A program made the translations under genes and the position numbers. Positions 34,972 through 43,829 of a stretch of 64,000 nucleotides of DNA are shown here, one piece after another; positions within the stretch are counted from its first letter, which is position 1, and each line of letters opens with the position of its first letter. This DNA comes from Segetibacter koreensis DSM 18137 (GTDB lineage Bacteria; Bacteroidota; Bacteroidia; Chitinophagales; Chitinophagaceae): positions 20,818 through 84,817 of the forward strand of contig NZ_KB893331.1 of the NCBI RefSeq assembly GCF_000374045.1, read 5' to 3'. The notes beneath the pieces were generated by a model that saw nothing but the letters and a program-made list of their open reading frames with translations, was not told the origin of the DNA and searched no databases.

Positions 34972-37593
34972 TTAAGCTTTGTCTTCTTCTTCTTTAAGTT
35001 TTTTTACAAAATCGAGTGATGCGTCTACATCGTCTGCCAATAAAGTTATGAGCGATCCTGGTTTTGCATTAGTATAAGCATGCATTATCGCTTCTTTTTC
35101 ATTTGGTAAAACAGTTACAGTAAGATGCGTCGGCTTTGTTTCGTTTATACCTTCTATAAGTAAATTTATAATCTCATCAGCCGTTCTGCCTCTTAGCGAC
35201 TCATCTTGTCTTATTATGATTTCGTCGAAGTTTTTTCCTGCTATTCTTCCTAAATCTTTTATATCATCATCTCGCCGGTCACCAGTACCACAAATAATTC
35301 CTACCCTTTGAGTTGCGTCCATTTTATTTAAAAAATCACAAAGCAAAGTGAGCCCTGCAGGATTATGTGCAAAGTCAAGCATCAATTGAAATTTTTTAAA
35401 GCGAAAAAGATTTAACCTTCCCGGAGTTTGAGTGGGAGATGGAACAAAGGTCAGAAGGGCTTGTTTTATATCATCAATAGTTATGTGACGGTAAAGGTAA
35501 GACGCTAAAACGGCAGGCAAAGTGTTCATAATGTTATGTATGGCTTTTCCACCATAAGTTATGGGAATATCAGTTACTTTATGAACCCTTATTTTCCACG
35601 TTCCTTTAAAAATAGATACATATCCGTTTTCAAAAACAGCGGCAAAGCCACCTTCTTCACAGTGTGTTTTTATTCGCGGATTGTTTTCATCCATGCTAAA
35701 TAATGCAATGTTACAACTCAATCCCTCTCTCATGGCATAAACAAGGTCATCATCTGCATTTAATATTGCGAAGCCGTGCGGAAAAACTGTTTCAGGAACA
35801 ACGGCTTTTACCCTGGCCATTTGTTCCAGATTTTGAATGCCACCCAAGCCAATATGATCGGCACTAATATTGGTAACAATAGCAATATCACAATTTTGAA
35901 AGGCAAGGCCTGATTTTAAAATGCCTCCCCTCGCGCATTCCAATACTGCAAAATCAACTGTCGGATCTTTTAAAACGAATTGCGCGCTGACCGGTCCTGT
36001 ACAATCACCGCGCATCATTAAGTGGTTTTGAATGTAGACTCCGTCAGATGTAGTGAAGCCAACTTTATAGCCAACAGATTTACAAATATGTGCTATTAAT
36101 CTTGTGGTTGTCGTCTTGCCGTTTGTACCGGTAACAGCTATAATAGGAATACGGCCGCTGCTGCCTTTTGGGAAAAGCATATTAATTACAGGTTCGGAAA
36201 CATTGCGAGGCAACCCGGCAATTGGTTCAATGTGCATGCGAAAACCTGGCGCAGCATTTACTTCCAATACAGCTCCTCCGTTTTCTGAAATGGGTTCCTT
36301 TAAATTTGGAGCCATAATATCTATACCGCAAATGTCAAGTCCAATAATTTTTGAAATTCTCTCTGCCATAAATATATTACCCGAATGCACCTCGTCTGTT
36401 ACGTCTGTGCTTGTGCCGCCCGTGCTCAAGTTTGCAGTTGGTTTTAGCAGAACTAATTCATCTTTTTGTAAAACAGTATTCAGATCATAACCAAGATCAG
36501 ATAACATTTTATGAGTAAAATCATCAACTTTTATTTGCGTAAGCACTTTTTCATGTCCAAATCCCCGGCGCGGATCTTTATTTGTCTCGTCTATTAGCCA
36601 TTGTATCGTGTGTTCTCCATCGCCCACCACACTTGCAGGTGTTCGCAGTGCTGCACAAATAAACTTATGATTTATAACAAGAATTCTGAAATCATAACCG
36701 GTAATAAATCTTTCACAAATAACACTGGTATTATATACTTGTGCTGCACCCAAAGCCTTTACTGCATGTTGCCAATCAGTAATGTTGGTTGTGGCGCCTT
36801 TGCCATGATTACCATCTATGGGTTTTAAAACAATGGGGTAGTCAATGCGGTCTATAGCATCACGCAATTCTTCTTCATCTCTTACAATTGTGCCTCTAGG
36901 TACCGGTATCTCTGCTGCCTGTAATAAGTTTTTGGTTTCCTCTTTATCACCGGCTATATCAACTGCTATGTTAGATGTCGTGCTTGCAATAGTTGCACGA
37001 ATTCTTTTTTGGTGCACTCCGTATCCTAATTGTACCAGGCTTTCTTTGTTTAGCCTGATGAAAGGTATCCCCCGTTTTACCGCTTCATTTACAATACTGC
37101 CTGTAGAAGGGCCTAAACGGGTATCTTCCCGTATTTCACGCAGGTTTTGAATATCAGCTGCCAGTTCATATTCGGTTCCCTCAGCAAGCGCCTGCGCAAT
37201 TTTCACTGCAGCTTTTCCTGCATATACCCCTGCGTCTTCTTCTATATAGCTGAATACCACAAAATATTCACTTGGTTTACCGGTTCCCCGTGTGCGTCCA
37301 AATCCTGTATCCATCCCTGCAAGTGTTTGAAGTTCAAGAGCTATATGTTCTATCACGTGCCCCATCCAGGTACCTTCCTCAACCCTGTGGAAAAACCCGC
37401 CGGGTACGCCTTCACTACAGCGATGTGAATACATTGTAGGAATCAGCTTTTCAATTCTTTGTCTGAATCCCGGAATTTTATTTGTAGGAATATGCTCCAT
37501 GTCTTCGAGATCGACGCGCATTTGAATTAATTTATTTCGCCTGATGCTCCAATAGTTCGGTCCACGCAAAACTTTAGTATCTATTATTCGCAT
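34972..37593 (-). CDS. cphA: cyanophycin synthetase CphA
   Basis: Polymerises aspartate and arginine into cyanophycin, using ATP. The 873 residues consist of an N-terminal domain, an ATP-grasp domain at about residues 210-480 with KPIDGNHGKGATTNI and LEVNAAPGFRM, and a C-terminal Mur ligase-like domain whose P-loop GTNGKTTTT begins at Gly489, followed by ECARGGILKSGLAF and LDFAHNPAG. This order is diagnostic. It is divergent from cyanophycinase across 371 bases. The enzyme should be cytoplasmic and make nitrogen storage granules. Confidence 0.96.
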   Translation of the reverse strand: MRIIDTKVLRGPNYWSIRRNKLIQMRVDLEDMEHIPTNKIPGFRQRIEKLIPTMYSHRCSEGVPGGFFHRVEEGTWMGHVIEHIALELQTLAGMDTGFGRTRGTGKPSEYFVVFSYIEEDAGVYAGKAAVKIAQALAEGTEYELAADIQNLREIREDTRLGPSTGSIVNEAVKRGIPFIRLNKESLVQLGYGVHQKRIRATIASTTSNIAVDIAGDKEETKNLLQAAEIPVPRGTIVRDEEELRDAIDRIDYPIVLKPIDGNHGKGATTNITDWQHAVKALGAAQVYNTSVICERFITGYDFRILVINHKFICAALRTPASVVGDGEHTIQWLIDETNKDPRRGFGHEKVLTQIKVDDFTHKMLSDLGYDLNTVLQKDELVLLKPTANLSTGGTSTDVTDEVHSGNIFMAERISKIIGLDICGIDIMAPNLKEPISENGGAVLEVNAAPGFRMHIEPIAGLPRNVSEPVINMLFPKGSSGRIPIIAVTGTNGKTTTTRLIAHICKSVGYKVGFTTSDGVYIQNHLMMRGDCTGPVSAQFVLKDPTVDFAVLECARGGILKSGLAFQNCDIAIVTNISADHIGLGGIQNLEQMARVKAVVPETVFPHGFAILNADDDLVYAMREGLSCNIALFSMDENNPRIKTHCEEGGFAAVFENGYVSIFKGTWKIRVHKVTDIPITYGGKAIHNIMNTLPAVLASYLYRHITIDDIKQALLTFVPSPTQTPGRLNLFRFKKFQLMLDFAHNPAGLTLLCDFLNKMDATQRVGIICGTGDRRDDDIKDLGRIAGKNFDEIIIRQDESLRGRTADEIINLLIEGINETKPTHLTVTVLPNEKEAIMHAYTNAKPGSLITLLADDVDASLDFVKKLKEEEDKA

Positions 37594-37964
37594 ACAAATA
37601 AAATTGGGATTGTAGTAATATTAGAAAGGTATAAATTTTATATACTTCTGTCAAACAAATCAATAAAAACAATAACTGTTAAATGAGCCTTTGAAGCGTA
37701 CAACAACCAATCTTTATTACATCTTATAATTTTTTAAAAAACTTGTTCCGCTGTAAATGGCTTTTTTGCCCCTGATTCTTTTAATATTTAAAATTGTTAT
37801 ATGTTTTAAAATAATCGTTTTATTAATTAAAAAGAATAAATTGCATAAGAAGTTTGCCACTTTAGAAACAGTTAAAGTTAAGGATAACATAGCTGATTGA
37901 TTGCATTTGCCGTTATTAAACCATAACTTAATTTTACATTTGCACTATTGTCTAAACACTAAGA
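37594..37964. other. 371-base divergent intergenic region between cphA and cphB
   Basis: Very AT-rich. TACATTTG at 37935-37942 fits the -7 element for cphB and lies 22 bases before its ATG; the nearest TTTG (37906-37909) is spaced 25 bases away rather than 19. No clear promoter element was found for cphA on the other strand, and I see no small gene or strong hairpin. Confidence 0.6.
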
Positions 37965-38855
37965 ATGCTGGAAATCAAAGGAAAACTTATTGCAATCGGG
38001 GGTGCCGAAGATAAAGGCACAGAAATTCAAAAATTAATGGCTATTCACCATAACCTAAACTTTTTTGAATTAGGCATCCTGCGTAGAATAGTTGACGAAG
38101 CGGGAGGTGTTTTAGCCAGGATAGAGGTAATTACAACAGCATCGATGACGCCGTTTGAGGTAGGCAATAATTATTTGGAAGCATTTGGAAGAATCGGATG
38201 TACAAACATTGGGGTAATGCACATAAGAACCCGTGAAGATGTACAAAACGAAGAGTATCTTGATAGAATTGAAAAATGTGATGCAGTGATGTTTACTGGC
38301 GGAAACCAAATGCGACTCACGTCCATTTTTGGCGGAACCAAGCTGCTTCGAATTGTACAAAACCGTTACAGAAGCGAAGAGTTTATTGTAGCAGGAACTT
38401 CTGCCGGTGCTATGGCAATGAGCAATACAATGATTTATGAAGGAGACGCAACAAAAGCTCACTTAAAAGGCGAAGTAAAAATAACTACAGGACTGGCTTT
38501 TATGGATAGGGTAATTTTCGATTCTCACTTTGAAAAACGCGGACGTTTTGGTAGGTTGTCGCAAGCAGTAGGCGCAAATCCATCGTGCATTGGTATCGGA
38601 TTGGGAGAAGACACTGGAATGCTGATAACTGAAGGCAACAAAATGGAGGCAATTGGCAGTGGACTCGTTGTTATTATTGATGGACATGATATCCGGCACA
38701 GCAACATTGCTGATATTCCGGAAGGTAGCCCTATGAGTGTAGAAAATATAAGAGTACACCTTTGCGCAAAAGGAAATGGCTTCCTTGTACAAGAGCGCAA
38801 ATTTGTTGAGCACATGGCTAAAGAAACAACACCTGTAATGAAAGACTGGGACTAA
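37965..38855 (+). CDS. cphB: cyanophycinase CphB
   Basis: Serine-type exopeptidase of family S51 that breaks cyanophycin into beta-Asp-Arg dipeptides. At 296 residues it has the normal cytoplasmic length. GKLIAIGGAEDKG opens the protein, GGNQ lies at 112-115, the nucleophile is Ser146 in AGTSAGAMAMS, and DSHFEKRGRFGRL follows as in the family. It is opposite cphA, so synthesis and mobilisation genes are paired but on separate promoters. The enzyme that splits the dipeptide further is not in the window. Confidence 0.95.
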   Translation: MLEIKGKLIAIGGAEDKGTEIQKLMAIHHNLNFFELGILRRIVDEAGGVLARIEVITTASMTPFEVGNNYLEAFGRIGCTNIGVMHIRTREDVQNEEYLDRIEKCDAVMFTGGNQMRLTSIFGGTKLLRIVQNRYRSEEFIVAGTSAGAMAMSNTMIYEGDATKAHLKGEVKITTGLAFMDRVIFDSHFEKRGRFGRLSQAVGANPSCIGIGLGEDTGMLITEGNKMEAIGSGLVVIIDGHDIRHSNIADIPEGSPMSVENIRVHLCAKGNGFLVQERKFVEHMAKETTPVMKDWD

Positions 38856-39183
38856 CGTTTTTAAAGAATTAAGGTTTGATATAAAGGTATTTGGACCGGT
38901 TTTCTTAAAATGGCATAATACACAAAAATTAAATTTTTTATTGAAAGAATAATTAGTTGCCTTAGCATAAGCCTTCAACATCTCATTAGTTGTCTGCCTC
39001 CCGCTTAAAAGTTAAGGAATAAGGTTATCGCTGTATTATTCTCACTATTTTTCCAGTGCGTTTTATTTCAACTAATCAGAATAATGCGCCTACGTCCGAC
39101 ATTTATCTTTCCTATTATTTAGAAGAATCCGACGAAACTATACGTGCATTTGGCGATAAATGTGAGTATATTGCTTATTTAAT
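38856..39183. other. 328-base intergenic region after cphB
   Basis: Between two plus-strand genes. AT-rich, with no clear terminator after cphB and no complete promoter pair. A TGCATTTGG stretch about 40 bases before the next ATG loosely resembles a -7 element. I see no gene here. Confidence 0.5.
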
Positions 39184-39888
39184 ATGAATGTTTTTAAAAG
39201 AATTTGCGTGTCTGAAAAACTTTTATTGTTGGCAATCTTTGTTGTAAGTATGTTGCTGATGGCAGGGAATCACAGAAAAAAAAGAAAGAAGATCGTTTTT
39301 TTTGGTGACTCTCTTACCAATTTCGGATCGAGACCAGGTGGGTACATACCACGAATATTAAGGATGCTAAAAGACACGGATATTGAATATAATTTCGAAC
39401 TGGTTGGTGCAGGAGTCAATGGCAATACTGTTTCAGATTTATACAGAAGAATGGATAGAGATATTCTTTCAAAAGGGGCAGATATTGTAGTGATTTTTAT
39501 TGGTATTAATGATATATGGCATAAGGTTACAGGGGGAGGAACGGATAGAGAAAAATTTGAAACAGTTTATGAAGCTATTATCGAAAAATTAGAGTCTGTA
39601 GCTATAAAAGCTGTTCTGTGTACACCAACAGTCATCGGTGAAAAATTACATTATACGAATGAACAGGATGCAGATGTAGAATTGTATAGTGAAATAGTTA
39701 GAAATCTCGCATTGAAATATGATCTTCCCCTCGTTGATCTCAGAAAAGCTTTTTTTGATTATATCAATGCTAACAATGTTGAAAATGCTGAGTATAACAT
39801 TCTTACCTATGATAGGGTGCATCTAAATAATAATGGCAATCAACTTGTTGCTGAAGAAATGTGGAAGGTTTTACAGCAGATTAAGTAA
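39184..39888 (+). CDS. SGNH/GDSL hydrolase
   Basis: A 234-residue esterase/lipase-type hydrolase with a short N-terminal hydrophobic segment (LLLLAIFVVSMLLMAG). Block I is FFGDSLTNFGSRPGG, block III GINDIW and block V DRVHLNNNGNQLVAEEM, providing Ser, Asn and the Asp-His pair. It would act in the periplasm or on the membrane surface; its substrate is unknown. It converges with the next gene, and their 3' ends overlap by 8 bases. Confidence 0.87.
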   Translation: MNVFKRICVSEKLLLLAIFVVSMLLMAGNHRKKRKKIVFFGDSLTNFGSRPGGYIPRILRMLKDTDIEYNFELVGAGVNGNTVSDLYRRMDRDILSKGADIVVIFIGINDIWHKVTGGGTDREKFETVYEAIIEKLESVAIKAVLCTPTVIGEKLHYTNEQDADVELYSEIVRNLALKYDLPLVDLRKAFFDYINANNVENAEYNILTYDRVHLNNNGNQLVAEEMWKVLQQIK

Positions 39889-40525
39889 TTACGAGTTTTT
39901 TTAATAATTCAGACAGTTCATCTGGACGATCCATTATCATCACATGTTCGCCTTTATTAATTGTATAATCTGCATGTACGTAGCTGTAAGGCAAAAGCTT
40001 GTCGGCCGAACCATGAATATGAATAACATTATTTGGAATAACCGTATTTCGCCAGGTTAAGATAGCATGTATAGCCCAGCGAATAAATAAAGGGTCTGTG
40101 TCTTTTAATATTTCCTGCTGCATTTTTCGTTGCTCAATGCCTTTTGCGCCCAGTATGTTCAGTACAAATTGCCCAGCGGAGTTCTTAATACTATTTGAGT
40201 GAAATTTATAAATAGGAACATATCTCCAACATCGAAGGTAACCGGGAATTTCAAAGTAAGTTTTACAACTGGAAATAATAATGACTTTTGCATTAGGATA
40301 AACTTTCGCTATTTCGGTAGCCAGCATTCCCCCAAAAGAAACTCCTACAATGGTAGGGTTTTCATCGTTTATAGAAGTAAGCAACTTTTTAGCGTAAGAA
40401 GGAATCGTGTCATCTGCCGAGGGTAAAATCCATTGTACAAACTCCGGATCACAAAAAGACAGATTTAGAAATTTGAATGATCTGCTATCTGCACCTAATC
40501 CCGATATAAAATAAACCTTTTTCAC
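39881..40525 (-). CDS. alpha/beta hydrolase
   Basis: A 214-residue cytoplasmic alpha/beta fold protein. The nucleophile elbow is GVSFGG, the acidic residue is probably in HGSADKLLP and the His in KGEHVMIM. It begins with a GTG codon at 40525 preceded by a good AGAGGG site ten bases upstream. Its 3' end overlaps the GDSL gene by 8 bases. Substrate is not evident; the small size suggests an esterase. Confidence 0.82.
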   Translation of the reverse strand: MKKVYFISGLGADSRSFKFLNLSFCDPEFVQWILPSADDTIPSYAKKLLTSINDENPTIVGVSFGGMLATEIAKVYPNAKVIIISSCKTYFEIPGYLRCWRYVPIYKFHSNSIKNSAGQFVLNILGAKGIEQRKMQQEILKDTDPLFIRWAIHAILTWRNTVIPNNVIHIHGSADKLLPYSYVHADYTINKGEHVMIMDRPDELSELLKKLVIT

Positions 40526-40673
40526 AATTTTCCCTCTTTCTTTAACTAGTCGTCAATTATGTCTTCACAAGATGCTGAAAGCGGTCTTAATACTTTCTTT
40601 GCGAAACTTTTAATAAATATACGATTGCAAAAGACTAAAAACATTCCTTTCTTTATGTATTAAAAACCTGGCT

Positions 40674-40952
40674 ATGAGAAAGTATGATATAAATGAAATA
40701 AATAAAAATCTTGAAAATGTAAAAGGCTGGAGTTATCGTAACGAGGCTATTGAGAAAAATTTCGCTTTTAAAGATTTTAGTGAAGCGTTTGCTTTCATGA
40801 CAAGGGTTGCATTAATTGCCGAAACAATGAATCATCACCCTGATTGGTCAAATGTTTATAATAAAGTAAGCATAAAACTAAGCACACATGATGCAAATGG
40901 AATAACTGATAAGGATTTTGCTTTTGCAGGAAAAGTCGACAGATTGTTTTAA
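40674..40952 (+). CDS. phhB: pterin-4a-carbinolamine dehydratase
   Basis: Regenerates the dihydropterin cofactor used by phenylalanine hydroxylase. The 92-residue length is standard. The active-site segment [16 protein letters not shown] and the following [13 protein letters not shown] supply the expected His-His and Asp residues. No phhA or aromatic hydroxylase is nearby. In some bacteria the same fold also serves as a transcription factor partner, but nothing here points to that. Confidence 0.9.
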   Translation: MRKYDINEINKNLENVKGWSYRNEAIEKNFAFKDFSEAFAFMTRVALIAETMNHHPDWSNVYNKVSIKLSTHDANGITDKDFAFAGKVDRLF

Positions 40953-40992
40953 AATGGAAAAGAATTATTGAAATAATATATTAGTTATTCTG

Positions 40993-41065
40993 AGCGGCAA
41001 AAGAGGTTCGAACTCTCGACCCTTAGCTTGGGAAGCTAATGCTCTGCCAACTGAGCTACTGCCGC
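40993..41065 (-). tRNA. tRNA-Gly (anticodon CCC)
   Basis: Minus-strand cloverleaf with a 7-bp acceptor stem (GCGGCAG against TTGCCGC, one G-T pair), D arm with GTAGCTCAGTTGGCAGAGC, anticodon stem TTAGC/GCTAA with loop TTCCCAA giving CCC, and a T arm with GTTCGAA. The discriminator is T and CCA is not encoded. It reads GGG. It lies between the pterin dehydratase and deoC, opposite to them. Confidence 0.96.
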
Positions 41066-41268
41066 TTAATTCTCTTAAAATTAAAAAATTTATATTAAAC
41101 TTCAAGTTTCTTTACGAAAAAAAGGGTCTGTACGATTTAAATAAACAAGGAAAAGTAATAATTAACTTTACCGGGTCATTTCATGGCTCACGCATGTGTT
41201 GAGTCTAATTTGTTTAATGAAAAAGTTTCAAACTCTTTTACCATATAATTTATAATTTCCTATAATAG

Positions 41269-41940
41269 ATGAAAATCAATCATTATATTGATCACACCAT
41301 TCTTAAGCCAACTACCCTTATTTCTGAAGTAGAAAAAATATGTGCAGAAGCAAAGGAATTTCGATTTGCTGCTGTTTGTATTCCTCCGCCTTTTGTAAAA
41401 AAAAGCAAAGAACTATTGCAGGGAACAGATGTTAAAGTAGCAACTGTTATTGGTTTTCCTTTTGGCTATTCTGCAGTTGAGGCAAAGCTGGCAGAAATAT
41501 TGTTGTCTATGGTCGACGGCGCAGATGAACTCGATGTTGTAATTAACCTTCTGGCAATAAAAAATAATGATTGGTTATATGTTTCAAATGAAATAAACCA
41601 CATAATGCCTTTAGTTAAAACTAAAGGAAAAATGATCAAAATTATCATTGAAAGCGGTGTTTTAACTGAGGATGAATTGCTGAAGTGCTGTGAATTATAC
41701 GGAGCTGCTGGAATTGATTTTTTAAAGACCTCGACTGGTTACGCCGAAAAAGGCGCTACTGTTGAAGCCGTAAGAATAATGAGGAAAAACCTTCCAGCCA
41801 ATGTGCAGATCAAAGCTTCCGGCGGAATAAGAACTTATGATTTTGCACGGCAGTTAATTGATGCAGGTGCAACGCGGTTGGGATGTAGTGCAAGCGTAGC
41901 GATTATAAACCAGGAGGCATCTTCTAAAGCTGACTATTAA
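41269..41940 (+). CDS. deoC: deoxyribose-phosphate aldolase
   Basis: Splits 2-deoxyribose-5-phosphate into glyceraldehyde-3-phosphate and acetaldehyde in deoxynucleoside catabolism. The 223 residues form a class I aldolase barrel: IDHTILKP at the start, AVCIPP, ATVIGFPFG, the ADELDVVIN segment, and the Schiff-base Lys in FLKTSTGY, with KASGGIRT near the end. No other deo gene is adjacent. The SPOR-domain gene starts four bases after its stop. Confidence 0.93.
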   Translation: MKINHYIDHTILKPTTLISEVEKICAEAKEFRFAAVCIPPPFVKKSKELLQGTDVKVATVIGFPFGYSAVEAKLAEILLSMVDGADELDVVINLLAIKNNDWLYVSNEINHIMPLVKTKGKMIKIIIESGVLTEDELLKCCELYGAAGIDFLKTSTGYAEKGATVEAVRIMRKNLPANVQIKASGGIRTYDFARQLIDAGATRLGCSASVAIINQEASSKADY

Positions 41941-41944
41941 AAAT

Positions 41945-42403
41945 ATGAAAACGTTATTATTTTTTATTTCTCTTTTTATTATTACGCCTATTATTGCACC
42001 GGCCCAACTGGTAAGCAACGATTCTGTGCCAACTGTCATAGTTCATAAAGATCCACGATTTGATGAGCTGGCGGCAATGCAGGCTGAAATAAATAAAAAG
42101 TCCTATCTATCTACATCGCATTTTATTCCCGGGTTTCGAATTCAGGCAGCAAATACTCAAAACCGTGATGAGGCGAACGCAGTAAAAGCAGAATTGCTAC
42201 GCAGGTTTCCCGATCAGAAGTCTTACTTGTTATACCAGTCGCCCAACTTTCGCGTCAGGATAGGAAACTTTCTTACCCAAAAAGACGCCCTGCCGCTGCG
42301 GAAAAAAATCTCAGCCCTGTACCCGGGGAAAGGAATCTATATTGTTCCTGATATTATTGAGCATAAGCCTGCCGCAGATGAAGAGGACCAGGAGGAAAAA
42401 TAA
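41945..42403 (+). CDS. SPOR-domain protein
   Basis: A 152-residue secreted or periplasmic protein with a signal peptide (LLFFISLFIITPIIAPAQ). The second half (FRIQAANTQNRDEANAVKAE then FRVRIGNFLTQKDA) is a SPOR domain, which binds denuded glycan strands of peptidoglycan. SPOR proteins often take part in cell division or wall growth. It lies four bases after deoC, probably in the same transcript, and is followed 25 bases later by an M20 amidohydrolase. Confidence 0.85.
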   Translation: MKTLLFFISLFIITPIIAPAQLVSNDSVPTVIVHKDPRFDELAAMQAEINKKSYLSTSHFIPGFRIQAANTQNRDEANAVKAELLRRFPDQKSYLLYQSPNFRVRIGNFLTQKDALPLRKKISALYPGKGIYIVPDIIEHKPAADEEDQEEK

Positions 42404-42428
42404 CCAATGTAGAGTATAACTTTACCGC

Positions 42429-43610
42429 ATGTTAAAAGAGCAAATAAAGTCACTTGCGCTACAATATCAACAGGAGTTTATTGAGGTGCGGCATTATCTT
42501 CATGCCCATCCGGAACTAAGTTACCAGGAGTTTGAAACATCAAAATACATTCAGCAAAAACTTACTGATTATAATATCCCCTTCGAGGTTAAAGCAACAA
42601 CCGGGGTGGTTGGCCTGATAGAGGGAAGAAATCCTGGAAGCCGTGTGATTGCGTTACGTGCAGATATGGATGCACTACCTATTCTGGAAGAAAATGAAAT
42701 AGCATACAAATCAGCAACTGAAGGCGTTATGCACGCATGTGGACATGATGTACATACAACCTGCCTGCTTGGTGCATCAAAAATATTACAGGAGTTGAAA
42801 GAAGAATGGGAGGGGACAATAAAGCTGATTTTTCAACCGGGGGAAGAAAGAAATCCCGGTGGCGCGAGCTTTATGATTAAAGATGGCGCTTTAGAGAATC
42901 CAAAACCCCAGGGCATTTTTGGCATGCATGTTCATCCTGGACTGCCCATAGGAAAATTTAGTTTTCGGAAAGGGCGGGTAATGGCAAGCGCCGATGAAAT
43001 TTATATCACGATAAAAAGCAAAGGGGGACATGCTGCTGCACCTCACCTTACTGCTGATACCATTTTAATTGCGTCAAATTTAATTGTAAGTCTGCAACAA
43101 ATTATAAGTAGAAATAATAATCCTACATCTCCATCCGTCTTATCTATTTGTTCTATACAAGGAGGTCACACAACCAACGTCATTCCCAGTGAAGTGAAAT
43201 TAAAGGGTACTTTCAGGGCAATGGATGAAGAGTGGAGACGAAAGGCACACCATCTAATAAAAAAACAATCCGAAGAACTTGTACATGCCATGGGAGCTGA
43301 GGCAGATGTTCTCATAGATGTAGGCTATCCTTTTGTTGACAATGACCCAGTTTTGACCGAAGTCGGTTGGCATTTGGCAAATGACTACTGGGGGCAGGAA
43401 AACATAGAAGAAACAGAACTAAGAATGGGTGCAGAAGACTTTGGATATTATACCCACGTTGTGCCTGGCTGCTTCTACAGGCTTGGTGTACGGAATGAAG
43501 AAAAAGGAATAACGCACAATGTTCATACACCTAAATTTAATATTGATGAGAATGCGATTGTAAACGGCATACAAATGATGGCTTGGCTTGGAGCTAAAGC
43601 GGCAATTTGA
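42429..43610 (+). CDS. M20-family amidohydrolase
   Basis: A 393-residue metal-dependent hydrolase of the N-acyl-amino-acid/hippurate type. The metal site residues appear in MHACGHDVHTT and QPGEERNPGGA, with ALRADMDALPI before them. The inserted dimerisation domain follows at about residues 185-300. It probably releases an amino acid from an acyl or aryl conjugate in the cytoplasm. The start ATG at 42429 is preceded after five bases by a TAACTTTA element. It ends before two hairpins. Confidence 0.87.
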   Translation: MLKEQIKSLALQYQQEFIEVRHYLHAHPELSYQEFETSKYIQQKLTDYNIPFEVKATTGVVGLIEGRNPGSRVIALRADMDALPILEENEIAYKSATEGVMHACGHDVHTTCLLGASKILQELKEEWEGTIKLIFQPGEERNPGGASFMIKDGALENPKPQGIFGMHVHPGLPIGKFSFRKGRVMASADEIYITIKSKGGHAAAPHLTADTILIASNLIVSLQQIISRNNNPTSPSVLSICSIQGGHTTNVIPSEVKLKGTFRAMDEEWRRKAHHLIKKQSEELVHAMGAEADVLIDVGYPFVDNDPVLTEVGWHLANDYWGQENIEETELRMGAEDFGYYTHVVPGCFYRLGVRNEEKGITHNVHTPKFNIDENAIVNGIQMMAWLGAKAAI

Positions 43611-43625
43611 TTTTGAGGTTAATTA

Positions 43626-43679
43626 AATGAAGTTAAAGTAAGTGTTCGGTTCTATTTTATCACTCGCTTTAACTTCATT
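43626..43679. terminator. long hairpin after the M20 gene
   Basis: Perfect 13-base arms AATGAAGTTAAAG (43626-43638) and CTTTAACTTCATT (43667-43679) with an inner AGTG/CACT pairing. There is no long U-tract, so it may be a processing or stability element rather than a simple terminator. Confidence 0.6.
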
Positions 43680-43700
43680 ATCATTAGTAGTATTTTAAAT

Positions 43701-43743
43701 AAACAGCAAACTTTAATAACCTAGTTATTGAAGTCTGCTGTTT
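43701..43743. terminator. second hairpin in the convergent gap
   Basis: AAACAGCA (43701-43708) pairs with TGCTGTTT (43736-43743), with further pairing of ACTT/AAGT and AATAAC/GTTATT around a short CTA loop. A T-rich stretch (CGATTTTTTG) follows on the plus strand. It lies between the converging M20 and hom genes and probably ends both. Confidence 0.75.
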
Positions 43744-43829
43744 CGATTTTTTGTAAAAAAGTTTTAAAAGCACAGAAACCTATATAATAAACCTTTTCGA
43801 GATATAGAGTAAGTTTCGCAAAAATTATC

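Noticed and set aside
36104..36490. Plus-strand ORF of 128 codons
   Set aside because: Antisense to the well-supported cyanophycin synthetase gene.
38463..38981. Minus-strand ORF of 172 codons
   Set aside because: Mostly antisense to cyanophycinase; low-quality composition.
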